A stretch of 37,073 nt of DNA from Chlamydiota bacterium. Its GTDB lineage: Bacteria > Chlamydiota > Chlamydiia > Chlamydiales > Rhabdochlamydiaceae. Location of the stretch: the NCBI GenBank assembly GCA_013288005.1, contig JABDCS010000001.1:122978-160050 (forward strand), given 5' to 3'. The first letter of the stretch is position 1, and each line of letters opens with the position of its first letter. The notes under the pieces were generated by a model. That model was not told the DNA's origin. It was given only the letters and a program-made list of their open reading frames with translations, and made no database searches. Both the position numbers and the translations under genes were made by a program. Below are positions 9,056 through 17,727 of this stretch, piece by piece.

Positions 9056-9487
9056 CTAGTCGTTGTTTTTAGATGAAGCTTTAGAATTTGAAACAGGTTT
9101 CCTTACGAGCTCTTCAGTTCCAATCAATGAGTTTTTCACTAAAACCCAAGTTCCATTTAACTGATCCCCTTGCATCTTATAAGTTACAAGAGAGAGATCT
9201 ACCTTGTCCTCCTTAACGATATGAGGACCTCTAACCACAAATACCAGAGTACCGGGACAGCAGACAAGGCCTGTTCCTATGTAGGTTAAGCCATTAGTCA
9301 ACTCTTTTAGCTGATAGACATTATTCTTATCTAATTTGATCGTAGCCTCTCCAGCATAAGCGGCTTTTTCATAAGGATCGTATCCTTTGACTAAGTACTC
9401 CCCCTCAATTGCATCCGAGTATAAAGAACCTAGGGAAGTCATTCCAACTAGAACTACAGAAATTAGGTTGCGCAATGTATTTGTCAT
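9056..9487 (-). CDS. Small secreted protein, paralogue of the upstream gene
   Basis: The product has 143 residues with a hydrophobic signal sequence at the N-terminus (about 1-25). The mature part holds GEYLVKGYDP, AAYAGEATI, VYQLKE and YIGTGLVCCPGTL, ending in a strand with LNGTWV. The gene starts 2 nt after the stop of the minus-strand gene 9490-9921. The two products align over their full mature length (GEY-x3-G-x-DP, Y-x-G, CC motif, GxE-EL near the end), so this is a tandem duplication. It is predicted to be a small beta-barrel-like secreted domain of unknown function. The CC pair could form disulphides. Confidence 0.7.
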   Translation of the reverse strand: MTNTLRNLISVVLVGMTSLGSLYSDAIEGEYLVKGYDPYEKAAYAGEATIKLDKNNVYQLKELTNGLTYIGTGLVCCPGTLVFVVRGPHIVKEDKVDLSLVTYKMQGDQLNGTWVLVKNSLIGTEELVRKPVSNSKASSKNND

Positions 9488-9489
9488 GT

Positions 9490-9921
9490 TTATCTTTTCT
9501 CCAATTCTTCCCAGCCAATACTGGAGTGCTCAAGATGAACCCACTTAGCTTTCAGAGTTTTTCCTAGGATTGTATAAACCACTAATGAGATATCGTCTTC
9601 ATTCGCGATATTGACAAAACTAATGGTATCATCACAACATAGCCTACCCACGCCGATAAATTTTTTATTTCCAAAGTCCCAGATGCATTGATAAACATCA
9701 TTAGGCTGTTTGGTTATAACGGCAAAGCCCTCGTAATTACTTTTTTCATCGGGATCCCATCCTTTCATCGCATACTCTCCTACCAAATCGATTGAAGAAG
9801 ATGGCGTTGCAGGAAGAGCTTTGCCTGGGAGCGACTTCTGTGGCTCCTCAGAATATAATGGATGAATCATTAGAAAGTTAACTTGTAGGAAAAAAATACT
9901 AACAAGGAATGTTTTTCTCAT
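9490..9921 (-). CDS. Small secreted protein, tandem paralogue
   Basis: I placed the start at the ATG at 9921 because an AAAGG ribosome binding site lies 6 nt upstream. A TTG at 9936 would include that site within the coding part. This gives 143 residues with a signal peptide (about 1-25), then a Pro/Ser-rich linker, then GEYAMKGWDPDEK, YEGFAVI, VYQCIW and FIGVGRLCCDDTI. It is the first gene of a two-gene minus-strand unit with the paralogue that ends at 9056. The paired Cys and the G-x-DP motif are shared between the copies. Function unknown. Confidence 0.7.
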   Translation of the reverse strand: MRKTFLVSIFFLQVNFLMIHPLYSEEPQKSLPGKALPATPSSSIDLVGEYAMKGWDPDEKSNYEGFAVITKQPNDVYQCIWDFGNKKFIGVGRLCCDDTISFVNIANEDDISLVVYTILGKTLKAKWVHLEHSSIGWEELEKR

Positions 9922-10132
9922 TATCAACCTTTGCAAGAGATCGAGACATTTATAAGAGCGTGCTATTAACTAACGCCACGGCAGTCGCTATTATTTCCTG
10001 TCTTTTCTCTGCAAATAGCAGATAGGCTAATTACTCGCTTGCTTTGTTTAACCCGCGATGGCGAATTTAACTTACATAGGTGAAGGGCTGTGAAATTTTT
10101 TAGAAATTAGACGTTGGAGACTTATAAAGAAC

Positions 10133-10218
10133 GGAAGAGGTAGGATTCGAACCCACGGTCCCCGCAAGGGGACTTCTGTTTTCAAGACAGACGCATTCGG
10201 CCACTCTGCCACTCTTCC
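10133..10218 (-). tRNA. tRNA-Ser (anticodon TGA)
   Basis: The minus strand reads GGAAGAG at the 5' end, complementary to CTCTTCC at the 3' end. The anticodon stem-loop contains CTTGAAA, giving anticodon TGA (codon UCA). There is a long variable arm with a CCCC/GGGG stem, as expected for a class II serine tRNA, and a T-loop with TTCGAAT. The length is 86 nt and CCA is not encoded. It lies between pheS and the small secreted paralogues. Confidence 0.95.
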
Positions 10219-10352
10219 GTAAAAATCGAATATAACACTTTAACTTCATCTAGCATTTCTATCGAGAGAAAAAGTGATTTTCGCTAGATTCTCCACTTTA
10301 GCAGCAACGAATTTATCCTGCCAAGATCTTTCCTATATACGATATATATGTT

Positions 10353-11372
10353 CTAAAACTGGGAGAGGAAACGCATATCATTATTAGGAAACTGTCGTAT
10401 ATCTTTGATTCCCCAGCGAAGCATAGCAAGGCGTTCAACACCCATACCCCAAGCGTAACCAGAAAACTCTTCGGGATCGACTCCGCCATTCTTTAAAACC
10501 TCAGGATGCACCATTCCTGCACCGCAAATTTCCAGCCATCCAGAAAATTTGCAAAGCCTACATCCAGAACCTCCGCATGCGGTGCATTGAAGATCTACTT
10601 CCACACCAGGCTCTGTAAAAGGAAAAAAACTGGGGCGAAATCGCATTTGTAATTTCTTTTTAAAGAGATTGGCCCAAAGTTCTTCCATAGTGGTGAGAAG
10701 GTCAGCAAAGCTTACGCCACGATCGATGTAAAGGCCTTCAATTTGATGGAAAAAGACATGAGAACGTGAGCTAACTTCTTCATTACGATACACAGTTCCC
10801 GGCATCGCTACACGTAAAGGAGGACTATGCGCTTCCATAACACGTAATTGCGTATTCGAAGTATGAGTGCGAAGTAAATAGCGAGAAGTAAGATAGAAAG
10901 TATCTTGCATATCACGAGCAGGGTGATCATCTGGGAAATTAAGGCCTTCAAAATTGTAGTAATCGGAATCGATATCGGGCCCAAGCTGTACGCAAAACCC
11001 CATTGCTCGCAAGACCTCAAGAACTTCTTCCATCATCGCCATTACTGGGTGTGATCGCCCTACAAGGCGCCTACGACCTGGAAGAGTAACGTCGATACGT
11101 TCAGCATCTAACTTTTTAGCTAATTCTGCTTGATGAAAACCATTAAAGGCTTCTTCGCAAAGATGTTCGAGCTCTTGCTTAAGTTCATTAATAAGTTTTC
11201 CCAAAAGGGGGCGCTGCTCAGTGGCCACATCCCGCAAGTTCAACATCAAAGCCTGAACAGGCCCTTTTCGACCCAAATATTTGGTTTTTAGCTGGTCGAC
11301 TTCCTGAACATTGAGGACCTTGGCGAGATCACCGCGAAATTGTGCGCGGAGAGTATTGACTTGGTCTTGCAT
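10353..11372 (-). CDS. pheS: Phenylalanyl-tRNA synthetase alpha subunit
   Basis: Class II aminoacyl-tRNA synthetase subunit that charges tRNA-Phe together with PheT. Visible marks are the coiled N-terminus, GRRRLVGRSHPV, DDHPARDMQDTF (motif 1/2 region), TVYRNEEVSSRSHVFFHQIEGL (about residues 194-215) and the C-terminal GMGVERLAML (motif 3). A Cys-rich insert (CTACGGSGCRLC) near residue 255 also occurs in other PheS proteins. The start at 11372 has AAGGAG 8 nt upstream; the longer frame from 11390 would overlap that site. Length is then 339 residues. pheT does not follow; a tRNA-Ser does. Confidence 0.95.
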   Translation of the reverse strand: MQDQVNTLRAQFRGDLAKVLNVQEVDQLKTKYLGRKGPVQALMLNLRDVATEQRPLLGKLINELKQELEHLCEEAFNGFHQAELAKKLDAERIDVTLPGRRRLVGRSHPVMAMMEEVLEVLRAMGFCVQLGPDIDSDYYNFEGLNFPDDHPARDMQDTFYLTSRYLLRTHTSNTQLRVMEAHSPPLRVAMPGTVYRNEEVSSRSHVFFHQIEGLYIDRGVSFADLLTTMEELWANLFKKKLQMRFRPSFFPFTEPGVEVDLQCTACGGSGCRLCKFSGWLEICGAGMVHPEVLKNGGVDPEEFSGYAWGMGVERLAMLRWGIKDIRQFPNNDMRFLSQF

Positions 11373-11402
11373 ACCTATTCTCCTTTGCATGACCTAATAG
11401 AG

Positions 11403-11437
11403 AATAACCCTGGTGCAAAGAATGCATCAGGGTTATT
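11403..11437 (-). promoter_or_regulatory. Hairpin between rplT and pheS (terminator or leader)
   Basis: A 15-bp stem with one mismatch (11403-11417 with 11423-11437, AATAACCCTG...) lies 31 bp upstream of the pheS start on the minus strand. It has no clean T-run in the direction of transcription. It may reduce read-through from rplT or act as a leader structure for pheS. No Phe-rich leader peptide was recognised. Confidence 0.5.
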
Positions 11438-11560
11438 TCGAACAAATTCAAAATATGTAGGAATTCAGAAGGGCTAAAAGATCGTACTTAGCATAAAAAA
11501 AGCTCTTCAAACGTACAGAACTTCATTTACCTCAGTCTCTAGTGTCCTATAGCCACTAAC

Positions 11561-11920
11561 CTACGCCACTAAAGCTTGTTTTGCCGTACCCGCAATTGCA
11601 GCAAAGCTGCTCGGATCTCGGATAGCCATTTCAGAAAGCATTTTACGGTTAATCAAACAACCTGCTTTCTTCAGACCATTGATAAGCCGGCTGTAAGAAA
11701 TTCCATTAATTTTAGCTGCTACACCGATACGAACAGTCCATAATCTACGGAAGTCGCGCTTTTTCTGTTTACGGTGCTTGTAATTGAAAGCCATTGCAGA
11801 CATTACAGCGTCGGACGTTAAACGAAGGTGGTTTTTTCGGTCTCCTACAAAACCTTTCGCTTGTTTTAACAGCCTCTTTTTTCTGCGATGGGTAGCCACA
11901 GCATTTGTAGCTCTAACCAT
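11561..11920 (-). CDS. rplT: 50S ribosomal protein L20
   Basis: The product is 119 residues, the normal length for L20, an early assembly protein of the large subunit. The sequence is very basic and shows the family start MVRATNAVATHRRKKRLL, then AKGFVGDRKNHLR and a conserved C-terminal region (ISYSRLINGLKKAG). The ATG has AAGGAG 7 nt upstream. It follows rpmI by 24 bp in the infC-rpmI-rplT unit. In other bacteria L20 or IF3 autoregulates this operon; no such site is clearly visible here. Confidence 0.96.
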   Translation of the reverse strand: MVRATNAVATHRRKKRLLKQAKGFVGDRKNHLRLTSDAVMSAMAFNYKHRKQKKRDFRRLWTVRIGVAAKINGISYSRLINGLKKAGCLINRKMLSEMAIRDPSSFAAIAGTAKQALVA

Positions 11921-11944
11921 GATAAACTCCTTAACTTGGGAAAA

Positions 11945-12145
11945 TTATCGGATTCCCATGAGCTTTCCATACGTTTTTGTATGGGGCTCATCTAGGATTT
12001 TGTCTTTACTTAATCGACGTTTGCGATTGCTAGTTTTCTTTGTCAATTTATGACGAAAGCCAGGACTTTTTCGGACGAGCTTTCCTGTTCCAGTTACCTT
12101 AAACTTTGCTGCAACCGCTTTTTTCGTCTTTCTCTTTATCTTCAC
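11945..12145 (-). CDS. rpmI: 50S ribosomal protein L35
   Basis: The product is 66 residues and strongly basic, with the family start [19 protein letters not shown] and the middle [14 protein letters not shown]. The start codon is GTG at 12145 and overlaps the infC stop (GTGA), which suggests translational coupling. A GAGGAG ribosome binding site lies 8 nt upstream inside infC. Confidence 0.95.
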   Translation of the reverse strand: MKIKRKTKKAVAAKFKVTGTGKLVRKSPGFRHKLTKKTSNRKRRLSKDKILDEPHTKTYGKLMGIR

Positions 12146-12729
12146 AGCACTTTCTCCTCTTTATGACCACCAAGGCCTAATGCTGGTGGCGGACGTATTT
12201 CGGTATCTTTGCTTGGTGCTCCAGGTTTTTTCTTGCCTCCAGGAGCTAGAACTAGTGAAAGAGCTCTGCCTAATAATTTTGCGTTTGATTCCGGCGTAGC
12301 CACGTCGAGAAGATCTTCACACATCTGCTGAATAAGACGATGACCGAACTCGGGGTGCATCATTTCGCGGCCTCGGAATACGCAGGTAATGCGCACTTTA
12401 TTCCCTTTAATCAAAAACTCACGTGCATGCTTGAGTTTAGTTTGTACATCATGCTCATCGGTATTGGGCTTGAGCTTGATTTCCTTAACTTTGACTTGAT
12501 GTTGGGCTTTTTTATTTTCCTTTTCTTTCTTTGTCAGTTGATAGCGAAATTTGCCATAGTCAACTATTTTACATACGGGCGGTTCTGCATTAGGGGCTAT
12601 TTCTACAAGATCAAGCCCTACGTTTTCCGCTCTTGCCATTGCTTCAATCAATGGCAATATGCCTAATTGTTCGCCATCTTTACCGATCACCCGCAATCGC
12701 GGAGCGCGAATTTCTCTATTAATTCTCAA
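12142..12729 (-). CDS. infC: Translation initiation factor IF-3
   Basis: IF-3 binds the 30S subunit and checks initiator tRNA and start codon. The sequence shows [13 protein letters not shown] at the N-terminus, [28 protein letters not shown] and the C-terminal domain ([11 protein letters not shown]). A Lys/Pro-rich tail follows. The start is TTG at 12729, with AGGA 8 nt upstream; the nearby ATT at 12723 is the alternative but is too far from that site. A non-ATG start is a known feature of infC, where IF-3 discriminates against its own mRNA. The length of 195 residues is slightly above the usual 170-180 because of the C-terminal tail. The ThrRS-like gene lies 74 bp upstream on the same strand. 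Confidence 0.95.
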   Translation of the reverse strand: MRINREIRAPRLRVIGKDGEQLGILPLIEAMARAENVGLDLVEIAPNAEPPVCKIVDYGKFRYQLTKKEKENKKAQHQVKVKEIKLKPNTDEHDVQTKLKHAREFLIKGNKVRITCVFRGREMMHPEFGHRLIQQMCEDLLDVATPESNAKLLGRALSLVLAPGGKKKPGAPSKDTEIRPPPALGLGGHKEEKVL

Positions 12730-12803
12730 AACTCACTTCCTGTTCTCATTTGAATAGATATGGTCGTAAAACTCAGTTCGAAGACTGTTTTCTAACAGTT
12801 CGT

Positions 12804-14099
12804 TTACCTCTGGAGTCTTGGTCCAAGACAAGGATTTTGCTCCATATGGAGTTCACAATTACCAATCAACTGCTCAAGGCTTAATTCTTCTTTAATTAGC
12901 TTGCTCTCGCACTTTTCAAGAAGCAAACCTATTAGTCGTTCCCATTTACCAAAACACGAGGTAAAGATCGCACGCCGCCCTTGCATCGGATGTTTCTTTT
13001 CGATCCACAGAGTGGACAATGTCCACCAACGTCCGATACGATCGCTAATTTGCACTTTTATGGATGATTGCTTACTATCTGTTTCAATTTCACAGCAGTA
13101 ATCTACACCTAAAGCATCAGCAGCGGCTCTGAGATCTTTTGTCTCTCCCGATAGAGAAGTGCACAAAATAACCCGAGCATTAAAGGACAGCATTCTAGGG
13201 ATTTGCAGGATGAATTGCAAGGAAGAAATACAGCTTTCTCGGACCTTTTCTTTAGGACATATTCTCATGTTCCAATCTCGCCATCCCCTCAGAGGTGTCA
13301 AAATTCCCTCCCGCTGAAACTCCTCATTTTCTTCTGAACAAAAAGCAGACTCTGCCAAACAAAGATTATTATCATCTATCAAAGATGCAATTACTTTCGC
13401 ATCCTCTTCAAAAATAAACTGACCACCGGTAGAAACGATTTGAAATCCTGCATTTAGCAAAAGTTTTTCCCACATTTCTTGTAAATCGCGGCGAAGACGT
13501 TCGCCTTTAGGAAGCCAAACAGGAAGTTGCTCTATCGACATTAAAAATTTTTCTTCTGTCACTAACTTCTCGATCGGAATATAAGGTTGGCGTGCCCAAA
13601 ACTTCTTAGAACTTTTAATAGAAGCTAAGTCTTCATGAGCAATACCAATGAGCCGTGTTACAACGAGTTCTCCAACTGTCCCCCCCTCATAGGCTCCAAG
13701 TAGCTCCCAAAAAAAACGGTCAGTATTTTCTTCAATCTGGGGGGAAATAAGAGCGAAATCCTCGTGAATACTCAAGCCCAAAAGCAGTTGGGGGTGTGAA
13801 GGGAGACGCCGGGCCTGTAAATTTTGTCCCGCCTTTTTTAAAACTCCCCGTGCACTTGCAGGGACCATTTCTCGATGTTCGATAGGAATATCGTTTTTTA
13901 AAAGATTAACAAATCGCTCTTGAATGAGAGGGAGATAAATTTTATCAAATTTTTGGGTAAAACAGATATCCGCATAAAAGACCTTATCAGTGGCTTGTGC
14001 TTCTACTGTTTGAGCGTCGGGAAAAACTTCGCATGCCGCTTTAGCCAAAAGAAAAGAAAGACGCCTACGAATAGAAAGTATAGAGTTATTAGAATCCAA
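12804..14099 (-). CDS. Degenerate threonyl-tRNA synthetase-like protein
   Basis: This 431-residue protein follows the ThrRS plan in order. Residues 11-160 resemble the editing domain, including LLGAYEGGT (133-141), comparable to the AGAYWRG of ThrRS. Residues 192-226 (LPVWLPKGERLRRDLQEMW onward) resemble the class II motif 1 region. ILTPLRGWRDWNMRI (266-280) matches the start of motif 2. GRWWTLSTL (356-364) and RRAIF...GKWERLIGLLLE (375-395) match the motif 3 region. Missing are the N-terminal TGS domain, the editing HxxxH and CxxxH residues, the three zinc ligands (Cys, His, His), the motif 2 Arg, and the whole C-terminal anticodon-binding domain (usual length about 640). It is therefore probably not a charging enzyme. 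It stands directly upstream of infC, the place of thrS in the classical operon. Confidence 0.75.
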   Translation of the reverse strand: MDSNNSILSIRRRLSFLLAKAACEVFPDAQTVEAQATDKVFYADICFTQKFDKIYLPLIQERFVNLLKNDIPIEHREMVPASARGVLKKAGQNLQARRLPSHPQLLLGLSIHEDFALISPQIEENTDRFFWELLGAYEGGTVGELVVTRLIGIAHEDLASIKSSKKFWARQPYIPIEKLVTEEKFLMSIEQLPVWLPKGERLRRDLQEMWEKLLLNAGFQIVSTGGQFIFEEDAKVIASLIDDNNLCLAESAFCSEENEEFQREGILTPLRGWRDWNMRICPKEKVRESCISSLQFILQIPRMLSFNARVILCTSLSGETKDLRAAADALGVDYCCEIETDSKQSSIKVQISDRIGRWWTLSTLWIEKKHPMQGRRAIFTSCFGKWERLIGLLLEKCESKLIKEELSLEQLIGNCELHMEQNPCLGPRLQR

Positions 14100-14141
14100 A
14101 GCTTCTTATTATCTATGAGGATATTCAAGAACTAAGAACAT

Positions 14142-14214
14142 GGGATATAGCTGACTCGAACAGCCGACCTCCACGATGTCAACGTGGCGCTCTAACCAAC
14201 TGAGCTAATATCCC
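14142..14214 (-). tRNA. tRNA-Val (anticodon GAC)
   Basis: The minus strand starts GGGATAT and ends ATATCCC. The D-arm is GCTC...GAGC, the anticodon stem is CCACG/CGTGG around TTGACAT (anticodon GAC, codons GUC/GUU), and the T-loop is TTCGAGT with one G-T pair in the T-stem. Length 73 nt, CCA not encoded. It lies upstream of the ThrRS-like gene, which starts 42 bp further on in the direction of transcription. Confidence 0.93.
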
Positions 14215-14277
14215 AAACCTGTTAGAACGAATATCTTACTGTAGAATAACAATTGTAAGCAAACGATTTTCGAGTTA

Positions 14278-14441
14278 GAGGATGCATCAAAAGTATATTT
14301 CCTCACGTGTTCGAAAATTTTTGGTAGCTTTTCGATTCAAAATAGTGAGTTAATATATGAGTTGATATTATCCATCTATTTGAAGTGGAAAATATGCTCA
14401 AAAGCTCAGAATCGAGATAAATTTACCTCAGCTTCACCCTC
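14278..14441. mobile_element. MITE-like palindromic element, copy A
   Basis: This 164-bp non-coding element starts GAGGATGCATCAAAAG and ends GCTTCACCCTC. The reverse complement of that end (GAGGGTGAAGC) matches the start imperfectly, as degenerate terminal inverted repeats would. The trinucleotide TTA flanks both ends (14275-14277 and 14442-14444), a possible target duplication. The internal part from 14326 is closely similar to 36077-36198 (copy B). It lies between tRNA-Val and the mnmM-like gene. No transposase is encoded; mobility would depend on an enzyme elsewhere. Confidence 0.55.
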
Positions 14442-14445
14442 TTAG

Positions 14446-15064
<619 letters not shown>

Positions 15065-15141
15065 ACAAAAAATGAAAACAATTACCTATTAATAACGAAA
15101 TTGTTATAATAAAAGCCTCAAAATCAACACTGCAGTAAATT

Positions 15142-16653
15142 ATGTCCTTAAGACCTGTATCCAGCACCCATTCCTCTTCCCCTTCAGGACATGAGCCTGA
15201 TCTCGCCGCAGACAAAGAATTTATTGTAGAACTCAAGCAACAGATAATCAGATGTCGAGATCATTTAGAGTCCATATCCATAGCCGATCTTCGACAAAGC
15301 ATCGTTATCATCGATCAAAATATTAGTAAGTTAGAAAAATGGAATCTGGGACAAAAGGATGCTTCTGTAACACGAGGCCTTGAATTCGCACGCTCAGAAA
15401 TAGAATCGCTTTCTCGCGCCATCACCACAGAAGAAGAATATCGTATCAACGACATCAGATGGCAAATAAAGATTTGTCAAGACATTTTATTGGCTGGCAA
15501 GAAAGATAATCTCTCCGAAAAAATTCGTAAAATTGAGCGCGACTTCAGCCTTGCAGAAACCCCTTTAAGCTCACAAAATAGCCGCCTAGAGCGAGAAATT
15601 CAAGTGGCGCGCAACAGTTTCAAGGTACTTTGTCTCTCCCTCAAATTTTTTAATATTCGTATTGAAACTCAAAAGCCCGTTTTACAACCGGGAACTATTT
15701 GCCAATTCGACAAATCATTCAAATCCGCTAATGGCCACGCAGCCTGCTCAGGAACTTCTGGACAAGCGCTTAGCCTGCTATTTAAGCGAGGAGCCACTCC
15801 CATTGACGCTAAATTAGTCGATAGGATTGTTCGAGATGGCGTGCGTATTTATAATCAAATCGATACCGATATTCGGGTAAATCGCTCAAAAGTCCCCGGA
15901 CATTCTTCCCTTCATGTTCACCCTTCCGAGATTGAAATATCGCGTTACTGGCCCGATTTAGAAGTTCGAGGTAAATTGCACTCGGGTATCCTTGGGCAAG
16001 TTGCAGGAAAACGCTCTAGTGTCACTGACTCATTTAGGAATCACCTCGAGATATTAAGTAATGAGGCGCTGATAAAAGGATTCCCTATTGGGGCGTTAAT
16101 CCGCTGTCGCGGAGAAATCTATGCAATAGCACAACTTGCTTCCGACCATTTAGTATTTTTTGACTCTCATGGATCGCTTGAAGCTGCAAAGACTAAGAAA
16201 GCTTATACAATGACTTTTTCAGCGATTGATGATGCTGCTCAATTTCTAGCCCTAAGAATGCCTTTACTAGATAACAGTGCAGAACAACTTAACGACTCGG
16301 ATGATGACAGTATTGATGAGGGAACTGCCGTATACCGAGATACATCTAACGCCATTATTCGTGATATGGGCACCATTAGAGACGGTGATCTTCTCCACTC
16401 TTTGGTTATCACACAAATAAAACGAAACCGAGAGGCGGCCTTACAAGATCATCTCGATGAGAACACGTTTGATACACTTATTATCCAACCAAAAAAAATC
16501 TATTCCTCTCCGGACACTTCTTCCTCCTCGAGTTCAAGCTCTGCTCCCGTTTCAAGCTCAAGCTCTGCTCCCGCTTCAAGTTCAAGCTCTGCTCCCGTTT
16601 CAATTTCATCATTAACCTCCTCTTCCACGCCTGATCATCCCTCTACGACCTAG
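15142..16653 (+). CDS. Candidate viral-tegument-like (VTD) deubiquitinase; effector candidate
   Basis: This protein has 503 residues. Residues 21-165 are helical and probably coiled. Residues 180-375 look like a papain-fold protease: Gln188 in ICQFDKSF, Cys202 in GHAACSGTSGQAL (the Cys at the start of a helix), and VFFDSHGS (338-345), where Asp341-x-His343 matches the Asp-x-His pair of herpesvirus tegument deubiquitinases. The Gln-Cys spacing of 14 fits that family too. Residues 455-490 are an SSSSSAPV-type tail encoded by 24-bp tandem repeats. There is no signal peptide. If real, it would be secreted into the host cell and cleave ubiquitin or ubiquitin-like chains. Such VTD enzymes have been described in chlamydia-like bacteria (Waddlia). 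No similarity search was possible. Confidence 0.6.
   Translation: MSLRPVSSTHSSSPSGHEPDLAADKEFIVELKQQIIRCRDHLESISIADLRQSIVIIDQNISKLEKWNLGQKDASVTRGLEFARSEIESLSRAITTEEEYRINDIRWQIKICQDILLAGKKDNLSEKIRKIERDFSLAETPLSSQNSRLEREIQVARNSFKVLCLSLKFFNIRIETQKPVLQPGTICQFDKSFKSANGHAACSGTSGQALSLLFKRGATPIDAKLVDRIVRDGVRIYNQIDTDIRVNRSKVPGHSSLHVHPSEIEISRYWPDLEVRGKLHSGILGQVAGKRSSVTDSFRNHLEILSNEALIKGFPIGALIRCRGEIYAIAQLASDHLVFFDSHGSLEAAKTKKAYTMTFSAIDDAAQFLALRMPLLDNSAEQLNDSDDDSIDEGTAVYRDTSNAIIRDMGTIRDGDLLHSLVITQIKRNREAALQDHLDENTFDTLIIQPKKIYSSPDTSSSSSSSSAPVSSSSSAPASSSSSAPVSISSLTSSSTPDHPSTT
16531..16602 (+). repeat. Three tandem 24-bp repeats (Ser/Ala-Pro tail)
   Basis: Three near-identical 24-bp units lie at 16531-16554, 16555-16578 and 16579-16602. 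Each contains TCAAGCTCTGCTCCCG, and together they encode repeated Ser-Ser-Ser-Ala-Pro blocks near the C-terminus of the deubiquitinase candidate. Units differ at one or two positions (C/T), and the number of repeats is likely to vary between strains. Confidence 0.9.
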
Positions 16654-16893
16654 GTTTTAGTTACCCACCTTGTAATCTTCACCCGAATATTATAATAATA
16701 ATTTTAAAATATTAACTAACTAATAATATTAATTATTTTAATATTACAAAGTTATTAATATATTGAAATTATATTAATTTTAAGGTATTATTAAGTTGCG
16801 GACAACGTATTGAACAGTTAAAGAGATCTCAATACGAATTAATGAAAATTAGGTTGTCCAAAAATAACTAAAGCACTTAGTAAGGTTAAAATT

Positions 16894-17727
16894 ATGGGCA
16901 GCGTAACTTTTCATCCATTCGTCGATCTCAACCGCATCCAACAAGACGTACAAGCTACGCAAAGAGCCGTAGAAACACGTCCGATCACTTTTAAGGCGCG
17001 CGATAAAATTTTCCATAAGCTCACCGAGAATCTGCGAATAATTTCCGCTTTCCAAAAAAACACTGCTGCTGATCCCGTTTTTCAAGCACAATTTAGAACT
17101 CTTCGGGATAATGTGGTATGGCTGTTTGGCGAAACGCAAAGTCGCGCGTTATCCCAGGCTGTCGAGGATATTGCTGGTAAAGCTCGCGAACTCAATACGA
17201 TCATCGAACAGGGCGATAAGAAAAGAATCGCGCAAAAGGCTCCTCGGCTACTTAAAGACATTAACGTCTTAACTAGCCAATATGCGCCAGGACGACAAGA
17301 GCGTAAAAAATTGGCCCTTGCACGTGCGACATACCAAAGAGCCAACTCCTATTTAGAAAGAGGTCGGCTTGGCAAAAATGCTCCTTCTCTCCCCTTCCAA
17401 TTGAATATTTTGGAAGTTGTATCACCAGTGGACGATGACGAAATCGACGAGGAGCTTATTAGCGAAATTTGTGAAACAGCGCGATCTTTTTTTGAAGTGA
17501 AAACTAAAGAAGGGATTCAACGTTTTAACCAATTAAGTGGTAAAGCTAAACTTCTTGTTCGCGCTCATCTCGCTAAATTGGGAATTGCTGAGGGTGATCT
17601 ACTCGAAGACAGGACTAAGACAGCACAAGCCCTGTTGGCAACGGCGTATGACATAGCCGATAGCAACGATGGGCAGTCTTATCTTTCTCCTTCAGAAATG
17701 GACAACTTTTTCGGAAAAATTTTATAA
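16894..17727 (+). CDS. Hypothetical helical protein
   Basis: The product has 277 residues and no signal peptide or membrane segment. The sequence is charged and predicted mostly alpha-helical, with an acidic patch near residues 177-186 (DDDEIDEEL) and a final stretch with SYLSPSEMDNFFGKIL. I do not recognise a family. It is preceded by 240 bp of extremely AT-rich DNA, as are other candidate effectors here, and its last 49 bp overlap the PHP gene on the opposite strand. It may be a lineage-specific secreted protein, but this is inferred from context only. Confidence 0.6.
   Translation: MGSVTFHPFVDLNRIQQDVQATQRAVETRPITFKARDKIFHKLTENLRIISAFQKNTAADPVFQAQFRTLRDNVVWLFGETQSRALSQAVEDIAGKARELNTIIEQGDKKRIAQKAPRLLKDINVLTSQYAPGRQERKKLALARATYQRANSYLERGRLGKNAPSLPFQLNILEVVSPVDDDEIDEELISEICETARSFFEVKTKEGIQRFNQLSGKAKLLVRAHLAKLGIAEGDLLEDRTKTAQALLATAYDIADSNDGQSYLSPSEMDNFFGKIL

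Noticed and set aside
14281..14441. CRISPR array
   Set aside because: Repeats are palindromic and dispersed, not regularly spaced; no cas genes are present in the window.
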